A DNA stretch of 64,000 nt from Gemmatimonadetes bacterium SCN 70-22 (GCA_001724275.1 MEDZ01000020.1:21885-85884); one strand, 5' to 3'. Positions 17,481-25,245 are shown, counted from the first letter of the stretch. Numbers and translations: made by a program. The notes: generated from the sequence alone by a model not told the origin.

Positions 17481-18080
17481 CTGCGCGGGGGCGAAGCTCT
17501 AGCCGTCTGGCGCTCGCGCCCGTTCCCACGAGACGGTTCCCAGCTTGCGCAGCGATCTTGACGGCCGCAAGCTGCACTAGCAACGCGCACGCGATTGCTA
17601 GCTGGGTCGCCACCATCGGCGCTAGAGTGGCCTCTCACAGCGCCCTTCAGAGGCTGCGGTCCGCGTGACTGGTGTGCTGCGCCAGCGAAGCGACCTGTCC
17701 TCCCGAGGACACGTACCCCTCAGCAAGCGGCGTTGCTTACGCAGATGTAGCGCCGATACCTCCTTCTCGCCGTGGACCGCGTAAAGGCGCTTCTGGAGGT
17801 CCGCCGAGGGGAGCGCCGCTCAACCACGCTTCGGCCAGCAGAGCTGCTGTCGGTCGTGGTAGATGGTGCACGCAGGTATTATACTCCTGCTGCCTGACGT
17901 GTATGCGGTTCGCCGCTGCGACGCGAAGTCGCGGTTAAGATGCGCGGGCTGTCCTGGGTCGAGGTGTACGGTCCTTTCGGCTGTGCCGGGAGTCACCGCC
18001 GGCGACTGCGAGGGGTCGGCTCTCGGGGGCTTCGAGCTACCGCGACGGGGTCGCCACGGACCCAGCGGTCCGTTAGTCCG
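17481..18080. other. 600-base non-coding or decayed stretch
   Basis: Between the AlbA-like fragment and the ImmA-like gene no frame on either strand gives a recognisable protein, and no RNA gene was recognised. Base composition is slightly lower in GC than around it, consistent with decayed accessory DNA. Confidence 0.4.
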
Positions 18081-18620
18081 CTACCGCGAGAGCTCCTGCG
18101 ATAACCCGCGGAGCAGGCCGAGCTCCATCAAGCGGATCGTCAGTGCCTGTACGCTCACCTGATAACGCTGCGCGAGCCGCTTGACTGCCGCCTCGTCGAA
18201 CATGTCGACCGTCCGGTTGTGCAGGTCGTCGCGCAGGAAGTCCTCCGGCATGAGGAGCGCGGCAGCGAACGCGTTCGCCTCGACCTCAATCGGGGCGGAC
18301 CCCCGCTCCTCCTCGCCCCGGAAGTGCACCATCATCCCGTCGACGTAGACAGTCGGGTGTGTCGGGTGCAGACGCGCATGGGCAAGTTCGTGCGCCACGG
18401 TGAACCGCTGACGGTTCGCATGGTGCCGGGCGTTCACCCCGATGATGGTTTCCTGCCCTGTTTGAACCAGCATGCCGGAGATCTTGTCCTCCAGCTCCTG
18501 GAAGACGACGCGGATCCCCTGGTCCTGCGCCAACGCGAGCACGTCGACGGGCGGCTGCTGCACGCCATGCTCCTCGAGCACGAGGCTCGCGAGCTTCTGG
18601 GCCTTCTGAATGTCCGCCAT
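18081..18620 (-). CDS. ImmA/IrrE-family zinc metallopeptidase (CapP-like)
   Basis: A 179-residue protein with the zinc-peptidase motif His77-Glu78-x-x-His81 in FTVAHELAHARLH. The downstream acidic segment VEANAFAAALLMPED supplies the third ligand, and the C-terminal helix-turn region KRLAQRYQVSVQALTIRL is typical of ImmA/IrrE proteins. These proteases cleave a partner XRE repressor. The ATG at 18620 shares one base with the stop of the XRE gene (TGATG), so the pair is translationally coupled. It is divergent from the Bil operon. By analogy with CapH/CapP of CBASS loci it probably relieves repression of the neighbouring defence genes on a stress signal such as DNA damage; this is inference. 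Confidence 0.85.
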   Translation of the reverse strand: MADIQKAQKLASLVLEEHGVQQPPVDVLALAQDQGIRVVFQELEDKISGMLVQTGQETIIGVNARHHANRQRFTVAHELAHARLHPTHPTVYVDGMMVHFRGEEERGSAPIEVEANAFAAALLMPEDFLRDDLHNRTVDMFDEAAVKRLAQRYQVSVQALTIRLMELGLLRGLSQELSR

Positions 18621-19063
18621 CACTCTTCTCCGGTTCCTCGAGGGGATCGAGGGGATGCACGGCCACGGCGCCGGGCTGGTGGGCGAGCCGCTGGGGCGCG
18701 CGCTGGCTCGTGGTGCTGCGTCAGGAGCGTACCGAGAAACTGAACGACGTCCGGTGGGAGCTGACTGCTCTCGCCTGCGATGTTGACCAGCTTCGGCACG
18801 TCGCGCGACGCATCGACCAAGGCGACGAGCTCCGCGTGCGTCGGGAGGAGCGCTGCCATGTCGACGTCGAGCGCCTCGGCAAGTCCCAGGAGAACGTGCA
18901 CGGGGGCATGTTGCTGCCCACGCTCGATGTTGGCAATAGACGACCGGGAGATGCCGACGTCGCCCGCGAGCTCGTCCTGGGTCTTCTTGAGCGTCTCCCG
19001 CCGCTGCCGGACGCGGGCCCCCATCTCCAGGTAGAGCCGCCGGATCAGCGAATCGTCGATCAT
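18620..19063 (-). CDS. XRE-family repressor paired with ImmA-like protease (CapH-like)
   Basis: A 147-residue protein. Residues about 12-68 are an HTH_3 domain: GARVRQRRETLKKTQDELAG then DVGISRSSIANIERGQQ. A helical middle (PKLVNIAGESSQLPPDVVQFLGTLL) may be the dimerisation or cleavage region, and an Arg/Pro-rich tail ends at the coupled protease gene. The start codon abuts the palindrome GTGAAAAATTTCAC, indicating autoregulation. It is oriented away from the BilA gene with about 240 bases between start codons, the arrangement seen for CapH/CapP pairs that repress adjacent CBASS operons. It is expected to repress both its own gene and the Bil operon. Confidence 0.85.
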   Translation of the reverse strand: MIDDSLIRRLYLEMGARVRQRRETLKKTQDELAGDVGISRSSIANIERGQQHAPVHVLLGLAEALDVDMAALLPTHAELVALVDASRDVPKLVNIAGESSQLPPDVVQFLGTLLTQHHEPARAPAARPPARRRGRASPRSPRGTGEE

Positions 19064-19145
19064 GTGAAAAATTTCACGTAGTGCGGCATGGGCGTCAATG
19101 GCACCGGGCTCGAGAGCCCAGTAGAGTGATGTTTGTATTATAAAC
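19064..19145. promoter_or_regulatory. Operator/promoter region between CapH-like gene and Bil operon
   Basis: An AT-richer patch holds two inverted repeats. GTGAAA-AA-TTTCAC at 19064-19077 touches the XRE start codon, and GTTT-N7-AAAC at 19131-19145 overlaps a TATTATAA sequence that could serve as a -10 element. Their placement suggests one regulator controlling both divergent units. Confidence 0.55.
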
Positions 19146-19305
19146 GATAGTCGTCATTCGCGCTATGGCCTTTCTGTTGACATACTCCGAAACATCCGAT
19201 AGGTTGCAGGCAGCGGCAGGAGCGGACGCGGCCGAGCTGCTGTCATTGCGACCAATCACCGGGTGACCGCGACAGGCGACAGCCATATCAGCGAGGGTCA
19301 GCACC

Positions 19306-19587
19306 ATGAGCAACGAGCACAGCAAGGGAGGCGCCGAGAAGACGCGCTTCACCATCGTCGTCAACGGGACACCGACCGAGCTCGAGCAGAACGTCAACAG
19401 TCCGCTCCGCGCGGTGATCGAGCGCGCGCTGGGGGAGACGGGCAACGTCGGCCAGCCCCCCGAGAACTGGGAGCTCCGTGACGAGCAGGGGGTGCTGCTC
19501 GAGCCCGACCGCAAGATCGGCTCGTACGGCTTCGCGGGTGCTGTCACGCTCTTCCTGAGCCTCAAGGCCGGCGTGGGGGGCTGCTGA
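19306..19587 (+). CDS. Ubiquitin-like protein of Bil system (BilA-like, single domain, ends Gly-Gly-Cys)
   Basis: A 93-residue beta-grasp protein. FTIVVNGTPTELEQNVNSPL is the first beta hairpin, RAVIERALGETGN the helix, and WELRDEQGVLLEPDRKIGSY and VTLFLSLKAGVGGC the last strands and tail. The C-terminus is Gly-Gly plus one Cys, so a peptidase must remove one residue before E1 activation, as in eukaryotic ubiquitin-like precursors; the JAMM protein encoded two genes downstream is the obvious candidate. Characterised ISG15-like BilA proteins have two beta-grasp domains, whereas this one has a single domain after a 12-residue flexible tail. It is the first gene of the BilA-B-C-D-like operon. 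Confidence 0.82.
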   Translation: MSNEHSKGGAEKTRFTIVVNGTPTELEQNVNSPLRAVIERALGETGNVGQPPENWELRDEQGVLLEPDRKIGSYGFAGAVTLFLSLKAGVGGC

Positions 19588-19589
19588 CC

Positions 19590-20303
19590 GTGGACGAGCG
19601 GGAGCCGGCGGTGCGGCAAGAAACGCAGCACAACGGGACGGGCGAGGCGACGGAGCCGAGGCGGGACGCCCCGGGGAGCACGGCGAGCGCCGTGCCCCGG
19701 GGTGAGGTGCTCGTGGACCCGACCGTCTCGCGCGCGAAATTCTCCCGGGACCTGGACCAGTGCCGGCGGCTCGGTGGCGACTTGCGCCGGCGTGGCTGGT
19801 GGATCCTGGATGCTGAGTTCCCCGACGTGCTCGTCGCATTCGTCGCCCCTCAGCTCCGCCCGCGCCCGGTGATGTTCGGCGCCGTCATCAACTTCGACAA
19901 CTACGACCTCTGGGCGCCAAGCGTCCGGATCGTGGACCCCTTCACGAGCAAGCCGCTCCTCTCGCGCGAGATCCCACCGCACCTGGCGTTCATGCGCCGC
20001 GTGCCGGGTCCGGGCCAGGTCGAGATCCCCGGCCTCGGGTTCGTGCAGGCGCAGGGACTCGAGCAGCCGCTCCTGATCACGCATGGCCCGGATGAGCTGC
20101 CGTTTCTGTGCCTGCCGGGAGTCCGCGAGTATCACGAACACCCGGCGCACACCGGCGATGACTGGCTCCTCCATCGGGACCGAGGCGAGGGGACCCTCTA
20201 CTTCCTGCTGGAGAAGCTCGCCCGGTACGGGCTCGAGCCCATTCAGCAGTACCAGTTCGGCCTGCAGATCGTGGGCTACGCGCGCGGGGAGGCGCCGGTG
20301 TGA
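19590..20303 (+). CDS. E2-like ubiquitin-conjugating protein of Bil system (BilB-like)
   Basis: A 237-residue protein. After a disordered tail of about 40 residues comes an E2-type core: a helix SRDLDQCRRLGGDLRRRGWW, strands around ILDAEFPDVLVAFVAP, VMFGAVINFDNYDLWAPSVRIVDP with the Pro-containing hairpin, and the active-site stretch LPFLCLPGVREYHEHPAHTG with Cys174. The LCxPGxREYHxHxAHxG motif is characteristic of the bacterial E2 family often annotated as a metal-binding protein. GTG at 19590 starts two bases after the BilA stop. It should take the ubiquitin-like protein from the E1 and attach it to targets (phage tail proteins in the studied Bil system). Confidence 0.83.
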   Translation: MDEREPAVRQETQHNGTGEATEPRRDAPGSTASAVPRGEVLVDPTVSRAKFSRDLDQCRRLGGDLRRRGWWILDAEFPDVLVAFVAPQLRPRPVMFGAVINFDNYDLWAPSVRIVDPFTSKPLLSREIPPHLAFMRRVPGPGQVEIPGLGFVQAQGLEQPLLITHGPDELPFLCLPGVREYHEHPAHTGDDWLLHRDRGEGTLYFLLEKLARYGLEPIQQYQFGLQIVGYARGEAPV

Positions 20304-20830
20304 TGAGCATTGCGCCGAACCATCCGCAGGCAGGCACCGCCAGCGGCTTCCTCGACGTCGAGGGGCTCCTGGTGCCGCGCCGCCTCGCTGACGCTGCGCA
20401 GCACCACCTGCGCATGGTCGGCCGGCAGGGCAACGAGGGCTTCGCGCTCTGGATCGGCCGCCGCGCGGGCCGCGTCTTTCACGTCGACGAGACGCTGATC
20501 CCCGAGCAGCGCGGACTCCAGTTCAACACCGGTGTGTGCGTGACGGTCGGGAGTGAGGAGCTCTTCCGTATCAACAAGTACCTCTACACCACCGGGCGCC
20601 AGCTCGTCGCGCAGCTCCACAGCCACCCTTCCGACGCGTATCACAGCGAGACCGACGACAGCTTCCCCATCGCCACGACCGCGGGCGCGTTCAGCCTGGT
20701 GATCCCGGACTTCGCCGTCCGGCCGTTCTCGCTCGACGAGTGTGCCGTGTACCGTCTGGTGCCCGGCGATGGCTGGCTCGAGTTCCCCGCGCCGGCGGTG
20801 CGCCGCGTCATCCGCCTCACCAACGACTGA
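20303..20830 (+). CDS. JAB/JAMM-family isopeptidase of Bil system (BilC-like)
   Basis: A 175-residue MPN-fold metalloprotease. Catalytic Glu63 is in VDETLIP; the zinc site is His106-Ser-His108-Pro with Ser115 and Asp118 in HSHPSDAYHSETDD. The spacing is one residue shorter than the canonical HxH-x7-S-x2-D motif but keeps all ligands. The ATG at 20303 overlaps the BilB stop by one base (TGATG). It is expected to trim the Cys after Gly-Gly of the ubiquitin-like protein and to deconjugate targets. It runs in the same direction as BilA, BilB and BilD. Confidence 0.87.
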   Translation: MSIAPNHPQAGTASGFLDVEGLLVPRRLADAAQHHLRMVGRQGNEGFALWIGRRAGRVFHVDETLIPEQRGLQFNTGVCVTVGSEELFRINKYLYTTGRQLVAQLHSHPSDAYHSETDDSFPIATTAGAFSLVIPDFAVRPFSLDECAVYRLVPGDGWLEFPAPAVRRVIRLTND

Positions 20831-20854
20831 CCGCCACCGCTGACAGAGTCACCC

Positions 20855-22732
20855 ATGGCGCTCGCTCCCTTCTTCGACAAGGCCGCCCTCGCCGCCGCCG
20901 CGGTGCTCCAGGGGTTCGACCGCGAGCGCTTCGCGGCCGCGCTCGACACGCAGCCCATCGTGGTGGCCTTCGACGACATGGCCGCCCGCTCGACCGAGGG
21001 CCGCACCACGCTCACGCTCGCCGTGAACCTGGCGGCGCGGCTCTACCCGACCCTCGCGCTCGTCGCGCACGGTACGGACGCGGAGGCGCTCCTGCCCGAG
21101 CTCGTGGCCATCGCGTGCGCCGTGAACCCACACATTGCGCTCACCGCCGGAGGGGCAGCCACGTGCGACTCCGCCGAACCGGACGCGGTGGTGCTGGTCG
21201 TCGGTGAGACCGCTGCGCGGGCCTTCGGCTTCGCCGACACCGCGACCACCGTCTACATCGGCTCGCGCGGCTGGGAGGCCCGCGTCTCGACCTCGCGCCC
21301 GGTCGGGAGCGGCACCACGACGCTCCCATTCGGTGCGGCGGCGGCGGCCTGCCTCGGCGCCGCGAACCTGTTCCGCCATGTCTTCCGTGCGCAGCTGTCG
21401 AACGCAGGACTCGACGACGCGCTCGCGTTCTCGACGCTCTCCCTCAAGACGCGGCTGGGTAGCGAGGTGGCCGGGCACGAGATCCTCGATGCCGACGCGC
21501 GGGTCACGCTCGCCGACGTGGACCTCGGCGAAGTCGTGCTCGTCGGCGCTGGCGCCGTCGGACAGGGTGCCCTCTGGACGCTCGCGCGGCTGCCGGGGAT
21601 CCGGGGTACGCTGCACGTCGTCGACGGGGAGGCCATCGACGCCTCCAACCCACAGCGCTACGTCCTCGCGACCTCGGCTGACGAGGACACCAAGAAGGTG
21701 GCGCTCGCCGTGGAGCTGATGCGCACCGCGCCCGATCCGGTCGCCCCGGGTGCCAGTGACGGATCCGTGGTCCGCCGCGTGCCGCCGACGGAGCGCGCCA
21801 CCTTCACCGTCGTGCCGCACGACGTCCGCTGGGGACAGTTCCTCGCCGCGCGCCCCACGCCCTGGCGGCTCGCGCGCGTGCTCGTCGCGCTCGACTCCGC
21901 GCGCGACCGCGTCGCGGTGCAGGCCGCGCTCCCGCAGTGGATCGCCAATGCGTGGACGCAGCCCGGTGATCTCGGCCTCTCGCGCCACACAGGGTTCAGC
22001 CAGACGGCCTGCCTCGCCTGCCTCTACATGCCGACGAGTGCGAGCGCAGCCAATGAGGACGTTCTGGTCGCGGAGGCAGTTGGGCTCGCGGGGCAGCACA
22101 TGCTCGTGCGACACCTGCTGGCGACCGGCGCGCCGGTCGAGGATGACGTGATCGCCCAGATGGCGGCGGGGCTCGGTGTGTCAGTCGAGCCGCTCCGCGC
22201 CTTCCGTGGGCGCCCGCTGCGCGCCTTCTACTCCGAGGCGGTCTGCGGGGGCGTCGTGCTCCGCTTGCAGAGCGAACAGCGTCGGCTCGACGCCCAGCAG
22301 GAGCTGGAGGGCGTCGGGCCGACCACTGGCCAACCTCGGGACCGCGCAGCGATGGTGCCGATGGCGTTCCAGTCGGTTCTCGCCGGCGTGCTCCTCGGGG
22401 CGGCGACCGTGGCGGAGGCGGCAGGCATCCCCGCCCCGGAGGCGGGCCAGAAGGCGGTGCTCAACCTGCTCCGGCCCGTCACGGCCCGGCTCCTGGTGCC
22501 GGTGGCGCGCCACGGGTCCGGCAAGTGCCTCTGTCAGGACGTGGACTATCAGGCGGCCTTCGACGCGCAGTGGAACCTACAGCCGGCGGCAGCGCCGGCC
22601 CCGCGCACGGGCGCCAGTGCTGACGCCAGCGTCCTGGTGGCGGACGCGGTGCCCGTGAGCGCGTCCAGCGACGCCCCCGGCGACGCAGCGGCCGAGACGA
22701 TCCGGAACGATCTCGATGCGGTGGCCCGATGA
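20855..22732 (+). CDS. E1-like adenylating enzyme of Bil system (BilD-like, ThiF/E1 fold)
   Basis: A 625-residue two-part protein. The N-terminal 200 residues are an inactive-looking Rossmann-like domain. Residues about 225-450 are the ThiF/E1 adenylation domain: LVGAGAVGQGALWTLARLPG (nucleotide loop), then VVDGEAIDASNPQRYVL with the Asp/Asn/Arg residues that bind ATP-Mg. CLACLY (Cys386, Cys389) is a candidate catalytic or zinc cysteine pair, and GKCLCQDVDY lies near the C-terminus before a disordered Ala-rich tail. It activates the BilA C-terminal Gly and passes it to BilB. The stop overlaps the start of the NYN gene by four bases. Confidence 0.87.
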   Translation: MALAPFFDKAALAAAAVLQGFDRERFAAALDTQPIVVAFDDMAARSTEGRTTLTLAVNLAARLYPTLALVAHGTDAEALLPELVAIACAVNPHIALTAGGAATCDSAEPDAVVLVVGETAARAFGFADTATTVYIGSRGWEARVSTSRPVGSGTTTLPFGAAAAACLGAANLFRHVFRAQLSNAGLDDALAFSTLSLKTRLGSEVAGHEILDADARVTLADVDLGEVVLVGAGAVGQGALWTLARLPGIRGTLHVVDGEAIDASNPQRYVLATSADEDTKKVALAVELMRTAPDPVAPGASDGSVVRRVPPTERATFTVVPHDVRWGQFLAARPTPWRLARVLVALDSARDRVAVQAALPQWIANAWTQPGDLGLSRHTGFSQTACLACLYMPTSASAANEDVLVAEAVGLAGQHMLVRHLLATGAPVEDDVIAQMAAGLGVSVEPLRAFRGRPLRAFYSEAVCGGVVLRLQSEQRRLDAQQELEGVGPTTGQPRDRAAMVPMAFQSVLAGVLLGAATVAEAAGIPAPEAGQKAVLNLLRPVTARLLVPVARHGSGKCLCQDVDYQAAFDAQWNLQPAAAPAPRTGASADASVLVADAVPVSASSDAPGDAAAETIRNDLDAVAR

Positions 22733-23646
22733 GCGACGCAGCCAAGGCGGCGACGGCGGCGTCGCCCGCGCCCATCGCTCCTCCGACGACCTCTGTCGAG
22801 GCTCAAGGCCACGCGACCTCGACTAGCAGCGCGCCACCAAGGCCGCGGCTCATGACGTTCTTCGACGGCCAGAACCTCTTCGGTTGTGCGAAGGCGCTCT
22901 ACGGGTACACGGAGGCGAACTACGACCCTCAGCTCCTCTCCGAATTCGTGGCAAAGAAGCTGGGCTTCGACCTGGTGGGCGTGCGGTTCTATACCGGTGT
23001 GCACGATCAGGGGGAGCGGCCGAAGCTGTTCGCCTTCTGGCGGGCCAAGCTGAATCGGATGGTGAACCGCGGCATCGTCACGACCCAGCGGCCGCTCGCC
23101 TACACGCGCGAGACTTTGACGAACCCCGACGGAACGACCCGGGTTATCTCGACGGGGCGCGAGAAGGGGATCGACCTGCGCCTCGGTCTCGACATGGTGC
23201 GCCTCGCCCGCGAGCAGGCGTACGACGCGGTCGTCCTGTTCAGCGAGGATAACGACCTGGGCGAGGCAACGAACGAGGTCAAGCGGATCGCTCAGGAGCA
23301 GGGACGCTTCGTCCACGTGTACTCGGCGTTCCCCTGCGGGAAGGATGCTGGCCACCGGGGACATCGTGGGAAGCGCGGCGTGGAGCGCACCAACTGGCTC
23401 CGACTCACCCGCGCTGAGTACGACGCCTGCTTGGAAGTGCTGTCCCACAGCGCTGCGTCGGTGCCGGCAACCCCGCGGAGCGCGCAGCGCGGGACCGGCG
23501 CCGCTCCCGCTAGCCAGAGTCTCGGGCCCACGGCGGCAGCGGCAGCCAATTCGGCGCCCCGTGTTACGTCTTTCGGCGCTGCACTCCAGGCTGCCGTGGA
23601 TGACGCCGCAAGGCGAGCCGGAGGGGCCGGAAGTGGTGGGAAGTAG
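22729..23646 (+). CDS. NYN-domain (LabA/DUF88, PIN-like) nuclease, fifth gene of Bil operon
   Basis: A 305-residue protein. After a 40-residue Ala/Pro/Thr tail the sequence LMTFFDGQNLFGCAKALYGY gives the first catalytic Asp (Asp46). REKGIDLRLGLDMVRLA and AVVLFSEDNDLGEATNEVKR provide the other acidic residues of a NYN/PIN-like metal-dependent RNase. The C-terminal 70 residues are disordered. Its ATG overlaps the E1 stop (ATGA), so it is translated with the conjugation genes. The four-gene BilABCD operon is described without this gene; whether it is an effector, a conjugation target or a passenger cannot be told from sequence. Confidence 0.85.
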   Translation: MSDAAKAATAASPAPIAPPTTSVEAQGHATSTSSAPPRPRLMTFFDGQNLFGCAKALYGYTEANYDPQLLSEFVAKKLGFDLVGVRFYTGVHDQGERPKLFAFWRAKLNRMVNRGIVTTQRPLAYTRETLTNPDGTTRVISTGREKGIDLRLGLDMVRLAREQAYDAVVLFSEDNDLGEATNEVKRIAQEQGRFVHVYSAFPCGKDAGHRGHRGKRGVERTNWLRLTRAEYDACLEVLSHSAASVPATPRSAQRGTGAAPASQSLGPTAAAAANSAPRVTSFGAALQAAVDDAARRAGGAGSGGK

Positions 23647-23650
23647 GGGC

Positions 23651-23697
23651 AAAAAAACCCGCCGAGCGGCACAAGGCACGGTCGGCGGGCGAGAAAC
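23651..23697 (-). ncRNA. Candidate short RNA of about 47 nt ending in intrinsic terminator
   Basis: On the minus strand a near-consensus sigma-70 promoter (TTGACA at 23732-23727, 17-base spacer, TATACT at 23709-23704) is followed about seven bases later by a presumed start near 23697. A hairpin then has perfect 8-base arms CCCGCCGA/TCGGCGGG (23689-23682 and 23665-23658) followed by seven T (23657-23651). No ORF fits. The transcript would end five bases beyond the stop codon of the NYN gene, which is convergent. It could be a regulatory RNA or only a relic promoter-terminator pair. The promoter is unusually strong for a genome this GC-rich. Confidence 0.5.
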
Positions 23698-23703
23698 TCC
23701 CCT

Positions 23704-23732
23704 AGTATACTACCAGTTGGCACAAGTGTCAA
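23704..23732 (-). promoter_or_regulatory. Near-consensus sigma-70 promoter
   Basis: TTGACA, 17 bases, TATACT on the minus strand. Eleven of twelve hexamer positions match the housekeeping consensus. Inverted CCCTAG/CTAGGG sequences flank it. It points toward the terminator at 23689-23651. Confidence 0.7.
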
Positions 23733-24046
23733 CCCTAGGGCGGCGGCATCGACAAGATTGGCGGTCCGCATCTCGCCGATGCGCAAGAGCCGGGCCGCCG
23801 GAGCCTCGTCTTCCACGAAATGCTGATGCCGCAAGCCAAGCCCCGATAATCTCTTACGGCCGACGGTGCGGGGGCGATGGTCACCTCGCTAGGCCGTGTG
23901 TGCAAGCGGGACGCGGGGTAGTAGAAGGAGGCGTATTCCAGAGGAGTTGACCGATCCGCAGTCGGAGCGCCTCCGCTCCTTTGGCTGCGCTGAGGCGTCG
24001 CCCTGGCCGCCGGCGATGGGCGGTAGCTACACCGAGCTACAGCGAG
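23733..24046. other. Intergenic stretch between Bil operon and mer-type genes
   Basis: About 310 bases in which no coding frame, RNA gene or repeat was recognised. Confidence 0.4.
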
Positions 24047-24448
24047 CTACACCGAGGCGAGAGACGGTCGGCAATTGCGTCGTGTCCACACGTTCCAAGC
24101 GGCGGCTGCGAAGAGGCCGACGGCGCCGGCATTGATGAGCAGCCGCGCCGGCGAACCATGCACGAACACCACGCCCGCGACGAGGGCGACACCCGCGACG
24201 CCGGCCAGGAGCAGCGGACCGAGCCGGCGGTGGGCACGCCAGTCGCTGGCGAGCCCCCAGAGGGCGACGAGGAGCGAGAGCCCCATGAGGGGCCAGAGAA
24301 TCCGGTCGTTGCGGAGGGCGCTCAGACCGACGGCAGCCAGGGCGCTGACGATCACCGTCGCCCCGGCACAGCAGAGGGCCGCGAAGATGGCCCCGAGCAC
24401 GCCCGCGGTGTCGGCCCACCGCACGCCCCGCTGCTCGTCCTGCCTCAC
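24047..24448 (-). CDS. MerC/MerT-like mercury-transport-type membrane protein
   Basis: A 133-residue membrane protein. The N-terminal RWADTAGVLGAIFAALCCAG places a Cys pair (CC) in the first helix, as in MerC/MerT, where such a pair takes up Hg(II) from the periplasm. Three further hydrophobic segments follow (ILWPLMGLSLLVALWGLAS, PLLLAGVAGVALVAGVVF, LLINAGAVGLFAAAAWNVW). GTG at 24448 is chosen because it overlaps the stop of the upstream GDCCVxC gene as GTGA. No merA, merP or merR is present nearby, so the pair alone probably does not give full mercury resistance. Confidence 0.75.
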   Translation of the reverse strand: MRQDEQRGVRWADTAGVLGAIFAALCCAGATVIVSALAAVGLSALRNDRILWPLMGLSLLVALWGLASDWRAHRRLGPLLLAGVAGVALVAGVVFVHGSPARLLINAGAVGLFAAAAWNVWTRRNCRPSLASV

Positions 24449-24675
24449 GAGCAGTCCCCGCAGCAGGACGCCCCCGCCGGTCCGCCCTGCATGGGCGGAC
24501 AGGGCACCGAGCCATAGGAGCAGAAGACGCAGCAGTCGCCCGCCTTGGGACGGATCACGGTGCCGCACGCACTGCACGCGTGGAAGAAGATGCACGCGTC
24601 AGTCGGCATGGGCAGCGTCTCCGCATGCCCGCAGGCGGGGCACCGCAGCGTGGAGGTCAGGACGGCAGTGGCCAT
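24445..24675 (-). CDS. GDCCVxC-domain small cysteine-rich protein
   Basis: A 76-residue protein rich in Cys. RCPACGHAE at residues 11-19 and HACSACG at 33-39 form a zinc-ribbon-like pair, and GDCCVFCSYGSVPCPPMQ gives the GDCCVxC signature that names this small family, commonly found beside MerC/MerT-like transporters. A second Cys cluster (CCGDCS) ends the protein. It overlaps the MerC-like gene by four bases and is likely co-transcribed with it. A metal-carrier role to the membrane partner is the family assumption and is not shown here. Confidence 0.82.
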   Translation of the reverse strand: MATAVLTSTLRCPACGHAETLPMPTDACIFFHACSACGTVIRPKAGDCCVFCSYGSVPCPPMQGGPAGASCCGDCS

Positions 24676-24755
24676 GCCCTCAATCTACAAGCGCTTCACA
24701 CACGCCCCAGCCAATGGCTGAGGAGCCGGCCGGGACGAATCATAAGTCAATCTAT

Positions 24756-24772
24756 TATCGGAACGGCCGATA
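24756..24772. promoter_or_regulatory. Inverted repeat upstream of mer-type pair
   Basis: TATCGG-AACGG-CCGATA, perfect 6-base arms with a 5-base centre, about 80 bases upstream of the GDCCVxC start. It is a candidate operator for a metal-responsive repressor encoded elsewhere. Confidence 0.4.
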
Positions 24773-25245
24773 GAACCGGATCTGCCCGGGAGTGCTGTAC
24801 TCTCCGCTCGCCTCTGCTGGCGGCCATGTCGGGTCGCAGGCACTCTCCCTCGTGTAGGTGGACCGAGCGCTCGTGGTGGCCGTAAGTGGTTGTCCTACAA
24901 CGGGTGGACAATATTCGCTGCGCCTCCCTGAACTTCTGCGGATAGAATCCCCTGCGCGCGCGGATAAAATCGGACGTGGGTAACAGAAGACGAGAGGACG
25001 AGAAGACGGGAAGACGAGAGGGGCCCGATCCGGGAGGATCGGGCCCTTCGTCGTGTCAGAGCTCTCCCAACTCCTTCTCGCTGGGACGCTCGGTCGACTA
25101 CTGCCGCTGAAATCCCTGAGGAAGCACCGTGAGCACTATGCGCATCACGCGAGGGAACGCGGCCCGTCGTCGCCGCGTGAGGACCCACTTCACCGAGTTT
25201 CCTGAAACATCGGGGCAGTCTGGGAAGGCCGAGTTCTCCCCCAAC
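24773..25245. other. Intergenic stretch with hairpin and GAAGACGA-type repeats
   Basis: No gene was recognised. It contains GGGCCCGATCC-GGGA-GGATCGGGCCC (25021-25046), an 11-base-arm perfect hairpin. Just beside it (24985-25020) are imperfect tandem units of the type AGAAGACG/AGAGGACG. On the minus strand the hairpin is followed by the pyrimidine-rich repeat CTCTCGTCTTCC, so it may terminate the leftward gene ending at 25246. Confidence 0.5.
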
